A DNA stretch of 64,000 nt from Actinacidiphila sp. DG2A-62 (GTDB taxonomy: Bacteria > Actinomycetota > Actinomycetes > Streptomycetales > Streptomycetaceae). The notes beneath the pieces are model-generated. The model was not told the origin of the DNA. It saw only the letters and a program-made list of their open reading frames with translations, and ran no database searches. This document shows positions 33,773 to 41,241 of this stretch, piece by piece. Each line of letters begins with the position of its first letter. The stretch's first letter is position 1. The DNA lies in assembly GCF_035825295.1 (NCBI RefSeq), contig NZ_JAYMGI010000002.1:3849001-3913000 (forward strand). The letters are read 5' to 3'. The translations under genes were made by a program, and so were the position numbers.

Positions 33773-35898
33773 CGGTCGTCGTCCTTCTTGATGTCGCTGC
33801 CGTGCTTGCGCTTCCACAGGGCCAGGGCCTCGGCGAGGTCGTACGCGCCGAGGGGGCCGCCGTACTGGAGCTGGTAGCGGTGGATGCCGTCGCCCGGGTC
33901 CTTCGGGGTGGCCTCGGTGCGCTTCTGGAGGCGCACGCCGGGGATGCCCCGCCCGTACTTCGCGCTGTTGGGCCGGTCCGTGAACGCGGTCGTCGCCCAG
34001 CCGGTGATCCGCTTGGACAGGGACCGCTGGACGAGGAGCTGCGCCTCCTTCGTGGAGGCGGCCATTACGATCAGCTTGGCCAGGCGCCGGTACCGGGTCC
34101 ACGACACCGGGAAGTCCGACATCAGGTAGGCCGTGTTCGGGTCGAACTTGGGTGGGAGGTACGCGAACGCGCCGATCAGCTTCCCGTCGACGGCGACACC
34201 GCACGCGATCAGCGGGCTGCCTGGCTTGATCGACTTCGACATGAACTGTGATCGGACGGCAGCGAACTGGCCGCCCGTCAGGACGTGCAAGCTCATGCGG
34301 TCGCCCAGCGGCTCGTCCTGGCCGATCTTCGGCATACGGATGGGCTCGACGGGCTGCCTCGGGCGGACGATGCGGCGCGGCCCGGACGCGGCGTACACGT
34401 AGATCGGCAGGCCGCGGTTCGCGGTCTGTACGACGCCGGCGAGCCGGTGACGCAGCTCCGGCCGCTCGATGTGCAGGCCCAGCACCCAGTTGGGCCGGTC
34501 CTGCACCTGCTCGATGATCCGTTCCTTGCCGTCCTCGTCCAGTTCGCCGAAGACCGGCTCGGGCCAGTCGAAGGCCGCGTCGATCGGAGCGAACTGGCTG
34601 GTGTAGTCGCCGCTGTTGTGCATGGCGAAGCCCTCGCCGATGTACGTGCCCGTGGTCGTCATGATCGACTGGATCGGGCGGGGGCCGACCCGCTCGACGG
34701 CGACGACCTTCACGCGCGGGTTTCCGCGTGACCGGACGCTCAGCCGCTCGACCTCCAGCCGCTGGAGGCGGGTGATCAGCCGCTCGGGCCGCAGGGTGCC
34801 GAGCGCCCGCAGCATCTCGGGCCAGCCGCCCGCGACGTCGATGCCGTGCACGCCGCTGGGGCGCGGGCTCACCGAGGTGTCGAAGCCCAGTTCCTTGAGC
34901 CATGCGGCGAACTGGTCGGCGGCCGGGCCGGGCAGCTGAGCGATGCCCGTCTTGGACGCCGACTTGCCCAGGTACACCGAGCCCTCGCCGTCGAACATTC
35001 CGGCCAGCCACCCGGCCTCGTACGTCCGGGCCGGCTTCCACGTGTCCGTCAGGCGGATTACGTACGGGGCCTCTTCGAGCAGCCGGTCAGCGCGCACCCA
35101 ACGTCGTGGCGTCGGGCTCGGCCGGTTGAACCGGTCGGCGAGCCACGGGTGATCCTCGGTGCACACGATCTCCGTGCCGTCCTCCAGGACGACGCGCACG
35201 CACTCCTTCACGGCGGGCTCAGAGCGCACGATCTCCGACCAGCGCAGCCGTCGGTGCACCCGGCCGTCGGGCACCTCCTCGTCGAAAGCGAGGAGCCGGT
35301 CACCGGCGCGCAGCTCGCCGCACGGCACCCACCGCAGGTCGGCGGTAAGTAGTCGGTGCTCGGGCGACAGGCAGTAGAACGGCGGGAACATCACGACGGG
35401 CGCCTCGGGCGGGACGGCGTCGGTCAGGTAGTCGCGGACGTCGCCGGCGTAGAACGACCCGAGTTTGGTCTCCAGGTTGCGCAGCTTGGTCGACGTCTTC
35501 TCGTGCATGCGCGGCCACTGGTCCTTGGTGGCCTGGATCATCCGCCGGAAGTACGCGCCGTCCTTGCCGACCCATTGGAGGAAGCGGGTGCCGAGCATGA
35601 GGGTGGCGAGGAGATCGGCGCGGTCCTCCAGGTAGGGGTGCAGCCAGCCGAGTTCGTCTTCGTACTCGGGGCGCAGCGTGTACCGCAGCTCGTCGCCGGC
35701 GAGGAACCAGCCGAGCGCGCACGAGTACGCCTGGATGTCGTTGCCGTGGACGCGCCGGTCGTTGCCGAACCGGGTGTTGAGCACCCGCTCGATCGTCATG
35801 TTGCCCGAGCAGCCGACGTAGATGTCTTCGCCAGGCCACTGCCCGGCGTGCTCGTAGATGATCGAGCGGAGGGGCGCGGGGATCGAGCCGTGGAACAT
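33769..35898 (-). CDS. Methyltransferase-like antirestriction protein interrupted by an intein
   Basis: 709 residues from ATG 35898, chosen for AAGGAG just upstream. The extein (456 residues after splicing) starts with SIPAPLRSIIYEHAGQWPGE and YVGCSGNMTIERVL. It carries a VVMFPPFY/SGDYTS segment that resembles the catalytic (D/N)PPY motif of adenine methyltransferases. The C-terminal part (LIACGVAVDGKLIGAFAYLP, YLMSDFPVSWTRYRRLAKLI, TTAFTDRPNSAKY) looks like an acyltransferase or Mom-like domain. Proteins of this type are annotated in actinophages as putative antirestriction adenine methyltransferases. The intein sits at residues 176-428, directly after PPFY. Activity on DNA is inferred. Confidence 0.6.
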   Translation of the reverse strand: MFHGSIPAPLRSIIYEHAGQWPGEDIYVGCSGNMTIERVLNTRFGNDRRVHGNDIQAYSCALGWFLAGDELRYTLRPEYEDELGWLHPYLEDRADLLATLMLGTRFLQWVGKDGAYFRRMIQATKDQWPRMHEKTSTKLRNLETKLGSFYAGDVRDYLTDAVPPEAPVVMFPPFYCLSPEHRLLTADLRWVPCGELRAGDRLLAFDEEVPDGRVHRRLRWSEIVRSEPAVKECVRVVLEDGTEIVCTEDHPWLADRFNRPSPTPRRWVRADRLLEEAPYVIRLTDTWKPARTYEAGWLAGMFDGEGSVYLGKSASKTGIAQLPGPAADQFAAWLKELGFDTSVSPRPSGVHGIDVAGGWPEMLRALGTLRPERLITRLQRLEVERLSVRSRGNPRVKVVAVERVGPRPIQSIMTTTGTYIGEGFAMHNSGDYTSQFAPIDAAFDWPEPVFGELDEDGKERIIEQVQDRPNWVLGLHIERPELRHRLAGVVQTANRGLPIYVYAASGPRRIVRPRQPVEPIRMPKIGQDEPLGDRMSLHVLTGGQFAAVRSQFMSKSIKPGSPLIACGVAVDGKLIGAFAYLPPKFDPNTAYLMSDFPVSWTRYRRLAKLIVMAASTKEAQLLVQRSLSKRITGWATTAFTDRPNSAKYGRGIPGVRLQKRTEATPKDPGDGIHRYQLQYGGPLGAYDLAEALALWKRKHGSDIKKDDDR
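34615..35373 (-). other. Intein with LAGLIDADG-type endonuclease motif (253 residues)
   Basis: Begins Cys176 (block A CLSPEHRLLTADLRW), has block B CTEDHPWL with the T-x2-H motif, an endonuclease motif GWLAGMFDGEGSVYLG near 296-311, and block F VERVGPRPIQSIMTTTGTYI leading to GEGFAMHN, ending in Asn428. The next residue is Ser429. These are the standard splicing residues of a class 1 intein (Cys1, penultimate His, terminal Asn, +1 Ser). Only one clear LAGLIDADG motif is seen, so homing activity may be reduced or dimer-based. Confidence 0.92.
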
Positions 35899-35994
35899 GG
35901 CCTGCTCCTTGGGGGTCCTGCCGAGATGGGCGGCGATGGTAGCCGACCCGCAGGCCCCTCCCGTGGGCATCGGTGCAGGCCAGGGAGCTACGAC

Positions 35995-36030
35995 GAAGCC
36001 CCCGAGCGGCCGGGGCCGTTCGGGGGCTTC
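35995..36030 (-). terminator. Strong stem-loop behind the tRNA
   Basis: Arms of 17 bases with one mismatch (GAAGCCCCCGAGCGGCC paired with GGCCGTTCGGGGGCTTC) and a 2-base loop. It begins 5 bases past the tRNA 3' end and lies before the methyltransferase-like gene. Could separate tRNA transcription from, or process it out of, the downstream mRNA. Confidence 0.6.
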
Positions 36031-36034
36031 GAGG

Positions 36035-36108
36035 TGGAGCGCCGGCCTGGATTTGCACCAGGACCTCCCACCCGGAAGGTGGGCGTGCTGCTGTTGCACT
36101 ACCAGCGC
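36035..36108 (-). tRNA. tRNA-Gly (anticodon UCC)
   Basis: Folds as a 74-nt cloverleaf on the minus strand. The acceptor GCGCTGG pairs with CCGGCGC (one G-U), the D stem is GTGC/GCAC, the anticodon stem CCCAC/GTGGG has loop CTTCCGG, the variable loop has 4 nt, and the T stem CCTGG/CCAGG has loop TGCAAAT. Discriminator T and an encoded CCA follow. The D loop AACAGCA lacks the usual GG pair and the T loop has TGC instead of TTC. It would read GGA, a rare codon in high-GC hosts. Confidence 0.75.
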
Positions 36109-36320
36109 GAGGTCGGCTGCGCCGCTGCTCAGGACAGCCGAACACGAGACGTGATGATACACGTGCGCTCGGTGGTCGTGGGTGGTCATGGGGTCTCTCC
36201 TGGGGTGTCGGGTGGGTTGGGATTCGAGCGGCTGTCGGGCGGCGGCGGGGCCTGTGGCCGCCTCGTTTCCGCCGCTTGAGGGGCAGTGAGCTGGGGCCCA
36301 TGAACCGCTTGGAACGGCAG

Positions 36321-36355
36321 GTGGGGCCGCGACCGGGTGTCGGTCGCGGCCCCAC
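36321..36355 (-). terminator. Perfect 15-bp stem-loop behind the 36370 gene
   Basis: Arms GTGGGGCCGCGACCG and CGGTCGCGGCCCCAC with a 5-base loop, 14 bases downstream of the stop of the minus-strand gene ending at 36370. The tRNA and 470 bases with no supported protein gene follow. Likely an actinobacterial-type terminator without a T-run. Confidence 0.7.
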
Positions 36356-36369
36356 GGGGAGCGCGGAGG

Positions 36370-37098
36370 CTACTCGGCGGCGGGCGCCTGGTCCTCGTCG
36401 TCGTCTTCGGGCTGCTGGTCCTCGGCGGCGGGGGCGCCGGGCGACTTCGGGCACAGCCACCAGGCGGTCAGTTCCTCGCGGACGTGGGCCAGGGCGTCGG
36501 TCTCGTTCTCGAAGTACGTCGAGTCGGGGTCGCAGCCGCAGCGGATGTGCAGGACGCCGACCTCCAGTGTCCGCAGCTCGATGCCCTCACCGGCTTCGAT
36601 GACGTACGGCTCGCCGCCGCCCGGGGCGGTCACGTGATAGAGGGCCGGGAACCCGGTCTCGGTGCCCTCGATCCGGATCAGTCGGGCGATGGCCTGCGGG
36701 GTGAGGACGAGGGTCACGCCGTCGGTTGTCTCGACCTTGTACGGCGGGATGATCTCCAGGCCGCACGCGACCCGGTTCTCGGCGATCTCGGTGGCGCGGT
36801 CTCGGCGGACCCGGGCGATCTCCAGGAACGCCATGCCGACCGCTTCGCGGCGGGTTCCGCCTGCGGCCCACACCTTCCGGTTGCCGTTGACGTCGCGGAC
36901 TTCCCAGGCGTCGGGGCCGGGCTCGCCGGTGCGGTAGACGGCCATCTCCCAGTCGGTGACGTTGGTGTGCGTGGGGGTGTCCTCCGGGAAGTCGCCGGGG
37001 ACGGTGAACAGGTAGCCGATCCGGCCGAACGGCAGGTGCGCGGCGAACCGCTCGGGGCCGTACGCGTCGTACTGGGCCTGATCAGTGGTGGCGCTCAT
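36370..37098 (-). CDS. Unknown protein
   Basis: 242 residues from ATG 37098. Recognisable stretches are RFAAHLPFGRIGYLFTVPGD near the N-terminus, DWEMAVYRTGEPGPDAWEVR, RREAVGMAFLEIARVRRDR and HIRCGCDPDSTYFENETDAL, with an acidic tail. The middle looks like alternating strands with one helix. No family assigned. It is its own unit with a terminator hairpin behind it. Confidence 0.6.
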   Translation of the reverse strand: MSATTDQAQYDAYGPERFAAHLPFGRIGYLFTVPGDFPEDTPTHTNVTDWEMAVYRTGEPGPDAWEVRDVNGNRKVWAAGGTRREAVGMAFLEIARVRRDRATEIAENRVACGLEIIPPYKVETTDGVTLVLTPQAIARLIRIEGTETGFPALYHVTAPGGGEPYVIEAGEGIELRTLEVGVLHIRCGCDPDSTYFENETDALAHVREELTAWWLCPKSPGAPAAEDQQPEDDDEDQAPAAE

Positions 37099-37143
37099 GG
37101 TGGGGCTGCCCTTCCGTTGCAACTCGGGTGGTGGTGGAGGGGA

Positions 37144-37179
37144 GGCGCCGGGCGGGGTGTGCGGCCCCCGCCCGGCGCC
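37144..37179 (-). terminator. GC stem-loop behind the ComM-like gene
   Basis: 14-base arms (GGCGCCGGGCGGGG and CCCCGCCCGGCGCC) with an 8-base loop, 7 bases past the stop of the gene ending at 37186. Confidence 0.65.
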
Positions 37180-37185
37180 CGCCGG

Positions 37186-38142
37186 TCAGAACGGGGCGTT
37201 GGCATCGCAGGCGGGGCACAGGCCGCCGGGGGTCGGGGTGCACGGCTGGTGCGGTTCGGCGTCCCCGTCGGTGACGCAGTGGGCGCAGCCCTGCGGGTGG
37301 TGCCAGTGGCCGGTGAGCACGGCCAGGGCCTCGTCCAGGGAGGCGGCGCCGATCACGCGGACGCCCACGGTGGCCGCGTCGTCCACGGCCCGGGTCGGGA
37401 CGATGACCGTGGGGGTGCCGCCGGAGGCCGCGGTGCGGACCACGTTGGTCAGGTCGTACGGGACTCGCAGCGAGCCGTCGAGGCCGAGTTCACCGACCAG
37501 GGCGGCACCGACCAGGCAGTCCGCGGGGAACTGGCCGGCCGCCGCGAGGACCGAGCAGGCGATGGCCAGGTCAAGGCCGCTCGTGCCGACGCTGCTGCCG
37601 TCCTTGGTGAGCGGGGTGAGGCGGACGAGGACGTTCGCCTCGGGCCAGGCCAAGCCGCTGTTGATGATCCCGGCGCGTACGCGGTCCCTGGTCTCGTTCG
37701 GGGAGCGCACGGGCAGGCCGTCCACGTTGAAGACGGGCAGGCCGGGCGTGGTGCTCGCCTGGATGCGGTAGCCGCTGTCGCGGGTCGCCGACAGGGTGTG
37801 CACGCGGCCGAACGGCTCGGGCTCGCCGGTGGGCGGCTGGGGGGCGGGCTCGGCCTTGTAGTTGTCGAGCTGGCTGTCGTCGGCCAGGCCGTACGAGCCG
37901 ATCCCGGACTGCTCGCGGAGGTCGTTCACGAGCTTGTCGACGGCCGCGCGGGCGCTGGTGGCGTGCTCGGTGTGGACGGACCCGAACGCGTCGAAGGCGT
38001 CGATCTCGATCTCTTGGAGCGCGATGGCGCGCTTCGTGGCGTCCGTCGGGGCGGGGGCGACGTCCCACAGGCAGTAGTTCGTGCCGCGGTCCTGGCCGAT
38101 GATGATGAACTCGCGGGTCTCGGTGGTGGTGTTGGTGCTCAC
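37186..38142 (-). CDS. Stand-alone ComM/YifB N-terminal (ChlI/Lon-like) domain protein
   Basis: 318 residues from ATG 38142. Residues 133-278 follow the N-terminal domain of ComM/YifB: LPVFNVDGLPVRSPNETRDR, VRAGIINSGLAWPEANVLVR, LTPLTKDGSSVGTSGLDLAI, LVGAALVGELGLDGSLRVPY and TVIVPTRAVDDAA. In ComM this Lon-protease-like domain precedes an AAA+ helicase; no Walker A motif is present here. Residues 1-130 are unknown. The C-terminus has four cysteines (CAHCV, CPACDANAPF) that could bind zinc. It may act on host ComM or on DNA recombination. The role is inference. Confidence 0.7.
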   Translation of the reverse strand: MSTNTTTETREFIIIGQDRGTNYCLWDVAPAPTDATKRAIALQEIEIDAFDAFGSVHTEHATSARAAVDKLVNDLREQSGIGSYGLADDSQLDNYKAEPAPQPPTGEPEPFGRVHTLSATRDSGYRIQASTTPGLPVFNVDGLPVRSPNETRDRVRAGIINSGLAWPEANVLVRLTPLTKDGSSVGTSGLDLAIACSVLAAAGQFPADCLVGAALVGELGLDGSLRVPYDLTNVVRTAASGGTPTVIVPTRAVDDAATVGVRVIGAASLDEALAVLTGHWHHPQGCAHCVTDGDAEPHQPCTPTPGGLCPACDANAPF

Positions 38143-38276
38143 GCGTGCCTCCTGTGATCTGAAAGGGGGGTACGGTGGGCCTCACGTGCCTGGTCGGGTT
38201 GTGAGGCCCTTCGGTGCCGGGCCGTTGGGCGGCCGGTGGATTCCCAGTGCTTTCGCGCCCCACCGGCCGCCGCCAG

Positions 38277-38591
38277 CTAGCAGACCTTCGAGTACGTGCA
38301 GCTCTGCGCGGTGTAGCCGCGGCGCTTGCAGTGGCCGCACCAGTGGATGCCGATCTCGCCCGTCCTCTTCTGCTCGACCACGTCCATGCCGGTCAGCAGC
38401 TCGGCGCGGATCTCGGCGCGCACCTGGAAGCCAGACAGCAGGTCCTCGTGGATCGACTCGGGCTGGCCGGGGGCCTTGGTGACCCGCAGCACGTAGTACG
38501 GGGCGTCGTCCTCGATCACCAGGTGGGGCAGGGCGGTGTTCACGTCGCGCTCGGTGGTGGCGAGGTCGGTCCGTCGGATCGTTGCGCGCAT
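38277..38591 (-). CDS. Small protein with C-terminal cysteine knuckle
   Basis: 104 residues from ATG 38591, with GGGAG upstream. Residues 20-60 alternate strands (PHLVIEDDAPYYVLRVTK), and the end HWCGHCKRRGYTAQSCTYSK has a C-x2-C...C...C arrangement for one metal. It is the first gene after type B operator B1. No function recognised. Confidence 0.6.
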   Translation of the reverse strand: MRATIRRTDLATTERDVNTALPHLVIEDDAPYYVLRVTKAPGQPESIHEDLLSGFQVRAEIRAELLTGMDVVEQKRTGEIGIHWCGHCKRRGYTAQSCTYSKVC

Positions 38592-38640
38592 GGCTGGCTC
38601 CCTTGCTGGGTGGTGGGGGGTGGTGAGTGGATCTACTTCC

Positions 38641-38685
38641 ATCATTCCCCAAGTTCACTTTGGTTAACCCATTTTGGAAAAAGGG
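38641..38685 (-). promoter_or_regulatory. Type B operator/promoter, copy B1
   Basis: AT-rich island in very GC-rich sequence, sharing ATCATTCC...CCAAGT..ACTTTGGTTAACC with sites at 49407 and 51579. On the minus strand GGTTAACC and GAATGAT have near -35/-10 spacing, so the site probably overlaps the promoter of the gene starting at 38591. Confidence 0.6.
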
Positions 38686-38706
38686 TTTGGGGAATGTTCG
38701 CCCAGC

Positions 38707-39648
38707 TCAGGCGGCCAGAGTCATCGAGAGGGGACCACGTCCCTCGGCGAACCGGGGCAGCTCCTCACCGGTGATCGCCTCGTACAGCGCGCAGTACAGG
38801 TTCTCCGCGACGCCCGGGGTGACGGCATTCCCAAGCTGCCGCACCTGGTGCCGCTTCGAGCCCATGATCTTGTACCCCGCCCGGAAGGCCATCGCCCGCG
38901 CGATCTCGTGCGGCTGGAGCATCCGGAACAGCACGTCGTCAATGTTGAAGTCGACCGCCGCCTTCACCAGCGCGTACCGGTCTCGCGTCGGCAGGGCGCC
39001 GATCGGCTCGGTCAGTTCCCGGGCCCGGCCGTTGCCGTAGTACGGCACGAGCAGGTGGTCCGGCGCGGTCACCAACCCGTGGTGGTTGCCGCCGGCCGAG
39101 ACGGTGTGGAGCGGGGCGCTGATGTGCCGGGCCTTCTCCTTGTCGCCGCCGCCCCGCATCGGGATCACGAACGGCGGGAGGTAGGCCAGCGCGGTCTCCA
39201 GCCGGGCGGTCTGGGTGCGCAGCGGGTCGTCCACGCTCATCGGCTTCTTGCCGTCGCGGCCCTCGCAGGGCACGAGGATCGGGGGGACCACGATGCCGTC
39301 GGTCTCGACGGTCGTGCGGGTCGACATCGGCCGGTCCAGGGTGACGGCCTTGTCCCGCCAGGTGCCGCCGGTCGGGACGAGCAGCGGGCCGGGCGCGGCC
39401 TGCGGGGCGGCGTCACCGAGCCCGCCGAACAGCGCGTCCTGGCTGTCGGCGCGGCCCTCGATCACGTGGATCGTGTCGGTGCAGTCGTAGCCGTACTCGT
39501 CGGCCATGCGGAGCGTCTGGGCGGACAGCTCCCGGGTGACGTCCAGGGTGAAGTGGGGGCTCAGCCAGCCGTTCCACCGGTTGTGGGGGTCGAGCTGGCA
39601 GTCGAACGGGCCGAACGTGTCGTCGATGCAGACGCGGGTCTCGATCAT
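38707..39648 (-). CDS. C-terminal half of a DNA cytosine methyltransferase
   Basis: 313 residues from ATG 39648, with AAGGA at good distance, so the start appears genuine. The last 170 residues match the target-recognition part and motifs IX-X of Dcm-type enzymes: PFVIPMRGGGDKEKARHISA, LVPYYGNGRARELTEPIGAL, FRMLQPHEIARAMAF near 237 and VRQLGNAVTPGVAEN near 269. Motifs I (FxGxG), IV (PC), VI (ENV) and VIII are not present. It cannot methylate alone by known mechanism. It may partner with another polypeptide or act as a DNA-binding decoy. Confidence 0.65.
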   Translation of the reverse strand: MIETRVCIDDTFGPFDCQLDPHNRWNGWLSPHFTLDVTRELSAQTLRMADEYGYDCTDTIHVIEGRADSQDALFGGLGDAAPQAAPGPLLVPTGGTWRDKAVTLDRPMSTRTTVETDGIVVPPILVPCEGRDGKKPMSVDDPLRTQTARLETALAYLPPFVIPMRGGGDKEKARHISAPLHTVSAGGNHHGLVTAPDHLLVPYYGNGRARELTEPIGALPTRDRYALVKAAVDFNIDDVLFRMLQPHEIARAMAFRAGYKIMGSKRHQVRQLGNAVTPGVAENLYCALYEAITGEELPRFAEGRGPLSMTLAA

Positions 39649-39685
39649 CTCGTGGTCCTTGCTGTGTGAGGCGGTCGGTTGGGTG

Positions 39686-39721
39686 CCCGGCGGGCGGGGA
39701 TTCCCGCCCCTGCCCGCCGGG
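39686..39721 (-). terminator. GC stem-loop behind the DUF488-like gene
   Basis: Arms CCCGGCGGGC and GCCCGCCGGG with an inner GGGG/CCCC stem, just downstream of the stop at 39729 and upstream of the methyltransferase fragment. Confidence 0.6.
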
Positions 39722-39728
39722 CTGAGGA

Positions 39729-40163
39729 TCAGGCGTCGAAGAGGGTGGGCGGCGCCTGCTTGCGGTGCGCGCCCAACTCGGGGACTTCATCGCCGGTCTG
39801 CTCGGTCCACCACTTGGCGAAGTGGAGCCGGTGGCACCAGTCGTCGGGCGGGGTCAGGCGGTCCAGCCGGTCGAAGCACAGGAGGACCAGTGGGCTGTCG
39901 AGCTCGTTGGCGCCCGCGATGCCCGCCAGCTCCTGCTCGATGCGCTGAAAGCCGTGGCCGTTGAGCAGCCGGCGGTACCCCCACTCGTAGGCGTCCTGCA
40001 CGTTGATCTTGAGGAGGTCACGGGTGGGGGTGATGAGCCGCGCGTGGCCGCCGAGCTGGTAGCTGAGGGGGAAGCGCGGGTGGCCGGCCGTGGTCCGAAC
40101 CGGTGTGCCCATGTGCGGGGCGAACTCCTGGTACGTGCAGGTCGCGAGGCGCAGATCGCTCAT
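39729..40163 (-). CDS. DUF488-like protein
   Basis: 144 residues from ATG 40163. Pattern TPTRDLLKINVQDAYEWGYR, LVLLCFDRLDRLTPPDDWCH, RLHFAKWWTEQTGDEVPELG resembles DUF488-type proteins (C-F-D/E...CHR..FA.W..). In bacteria these are small unknown enzymes often near DNA-modification genes. It ends PPTLFDA, which could be a weak sliding-clamp peptide. Preceded by type A operator A1, with terminator hairpin behind. Confidence 0.55.
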   Translation of the reverse strand: MSDLRLATCTYQEFAPHMGTPVRTTAGHPRFPLSYQLGGHARLITPTRDLLKINVQDAYEWGYRRLLNGHGFQRIEQELAGIAGANELDSPLVLLCFDRLDRLTPPDDWCHRLHFAKWWTEQTGDEVPELGAHRKQAPPTLFDA

Positions 40164-40237
40164 CCTGGTTTGTCCTTTCGTGTGATGTGGGGGAGGGAAG
40201 GTAGCTGTGGTGGTGGCATGACCCCCGGTCGTAGTGG

Positions 40238-40262
40238 TTAGTGGGTGGACACTATGACTAAC
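40238..40262 (-). promoter_or_regulatory. Type A operator, copy A1
   Basis: TTAGTG-GGTGGA-CACTAT followed by GACTAAC, 75 bases before the DUF488-like gene. On the minus strand this reads GTTAGTCATAGTG, containing CATAGT, a possible -10 box. A conserved tail (GAGTACCGGG ... GAAATCGCAGAAAGTTGCAG) continues to about 40318. Confidence 0.7.
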
Positions 40263-40326
40263 GTGTGGGCCCACCTGGAGTACCGGGTACGACCGGGGAA
40301 ATCGCAGAAAGTTGCAGGTCATCGGC

Positions 40327-41157
40327 CTACGCGGCCATGTCGAAGAGGTCGAGCTGCTTCGGCTGGCGCCGCAGCCAGTCGTGCGTGCGCAGCGGGCCGC
40401 CTGCGTACCCGGGGACGTAGACCAGGCAGGTCCGGATGTCCGTCCCGACGGACGCGAAGCTGCCGTCCGGCAGGGGCTCGATCTCGCCGCCGACCTCTTC
40501 GACCACCGCGCGGAACTCGGTCGAGGCCCGGTCGCTCCACCACAGCAGCCCGGCGGACATGACGGACACGAGGATGCCGTCGTCCTTCATGAACCCGATC
40601 GCGTGCTTGATGTGCGCCAGGCCGTCGGCGAAGGGCGGGTTCATCACGATCCGGTCGAAGCCCTCCTCGTAGTCGAGCGGGTCGAGGTCGAGGAAGTCAC
40701 GGGCGATGACGCGCCGGGAGTCACCCTGCTTGCGCAGCAGCTCCGCCCGGTTCGGGTCGAGTTCGACGCTGTCGACCAGGCCGCCGCGGCGGGCGAGTTC
40801 GGCGGTCAGGGCGCCCGCTCCGGCCGAGGGCTCCAGGACGGTCATCCCGGCGTAGATCCCGGCCGCGTCGCAGACCTGCATCACGAGCTGGTGGGGCGTC
40901 GGGAACCAGCCCTGCTCGAAGCGGGTGGGGTACTCGCCGGCCGCGAGGAACTGCCGGAAGTCCTCCTCGATCCGGTGCGGGAAGACGTGCGCGCGGACCG
41001 CCTTGCGGCCGTCCCACCGGCCGCCCATCTCCTTGAGGACCGTGTTCACCTGCGCGTACGTCGCGCGGTCCAGCTCGAACGGGATGCGCACCAGGTCGCC
41101 GCTGATGACGGTGCGGGAGTCGGTCAGGGTGCGGAGGACGTCGGTCGGGAAGCGCAT
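40327..41157 (-). CDS. N6-adenine-type DNA methyltransferase with clamp-binding tail
   Basis: 276 residues from ATG 41157 (AAAGGA upstream). SAM-binding motif I VLEPSAGAGALT at 107-118, motif IV FDRIVMNPPFADG with NPPF at 173-176. An N-terminal region with EMGGRWDGRKAVRAHVFPHR is seen in phage and plasmid methyltransferases. The C-terminus PKQLDLFDMAA contains QLDLF, a canonical beta sliding clamp peptide. It probably methylates adenine in phage DNA, perhaps at the replication fork, to escape restriction or time replication. Target sequence unknown. Preceded by type A operator A2. Confidence 0.8.
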   Translation of the reverse strand: MRFPTDVLRTLTDSRTVISGDLVRIPFELDRATYAQVNTVLKEMGGRWDGRKAVRAHVFPHRIEEDFRQFLAAGEYPTRFEQGWFPTPHQLVMQVCDAAGIYAGMTVLEPSAGAGALTAELARRGGLVDSVELDPNRAELLRKQGDSRRVIARDFLDLDPLDYEEGFDRIVMNPPFADGLAHIKHAIGFMKDDGILVSVMSAGLLWWSDRASTEFRAVVEEVGGEIEPLPDGSFASVGTDIRTCLVYVPGYAGGPLRTHDWLRRQPKQLDLFDMAA

Positions 41158-41187
41158 GGGGCAGTCCTTTCGGAGAGGGGTGGACCA

Positions 41188-41221
41188 CCCGCCGCATAGT
41201 GCCTGGACACTATGCGGCGGG
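41188..41221 (-). promoter_or_regulatory. Type A operator, copy A2, within a 14-bp palindrome
   Basis: Perfect arms CCCGCCGCATAGTG and CACTATGCGGCGGG around CCTGGA; the inner ATAGTG-N6-CACTAT matches the type A core. It stands 31 bases before the adenine methyltransferase start. It could also act as a terminator for the ParB gene, which ends at 41242. Confidence 0.65.
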
Positions 41222-41241
41222 CAGTTGAAGAGGAGGGAGGG

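Noticed and set aside
33769..36189. Start of the methyltransferase-like gene at 36189, which has a good GGAGAG site
   Set aside because: It would be translated through the tRNA and its hairpin into unlikely sequence. ATG 35898 has AAGGAG and begins the recognisable domain.
35899..36369. Protein genes in the 470-base gap around the tRNA
   Set aside because: Only the tRNA and two stem-loops are supported; open frames here are short or cross the tRNA.
41188..41221. Simple terminator reading of the 14-bp palindrome
   Set aside because: Possible, but the inner sequence matches the operator core exactly and no T-run follows, so the operator reading is preferred.
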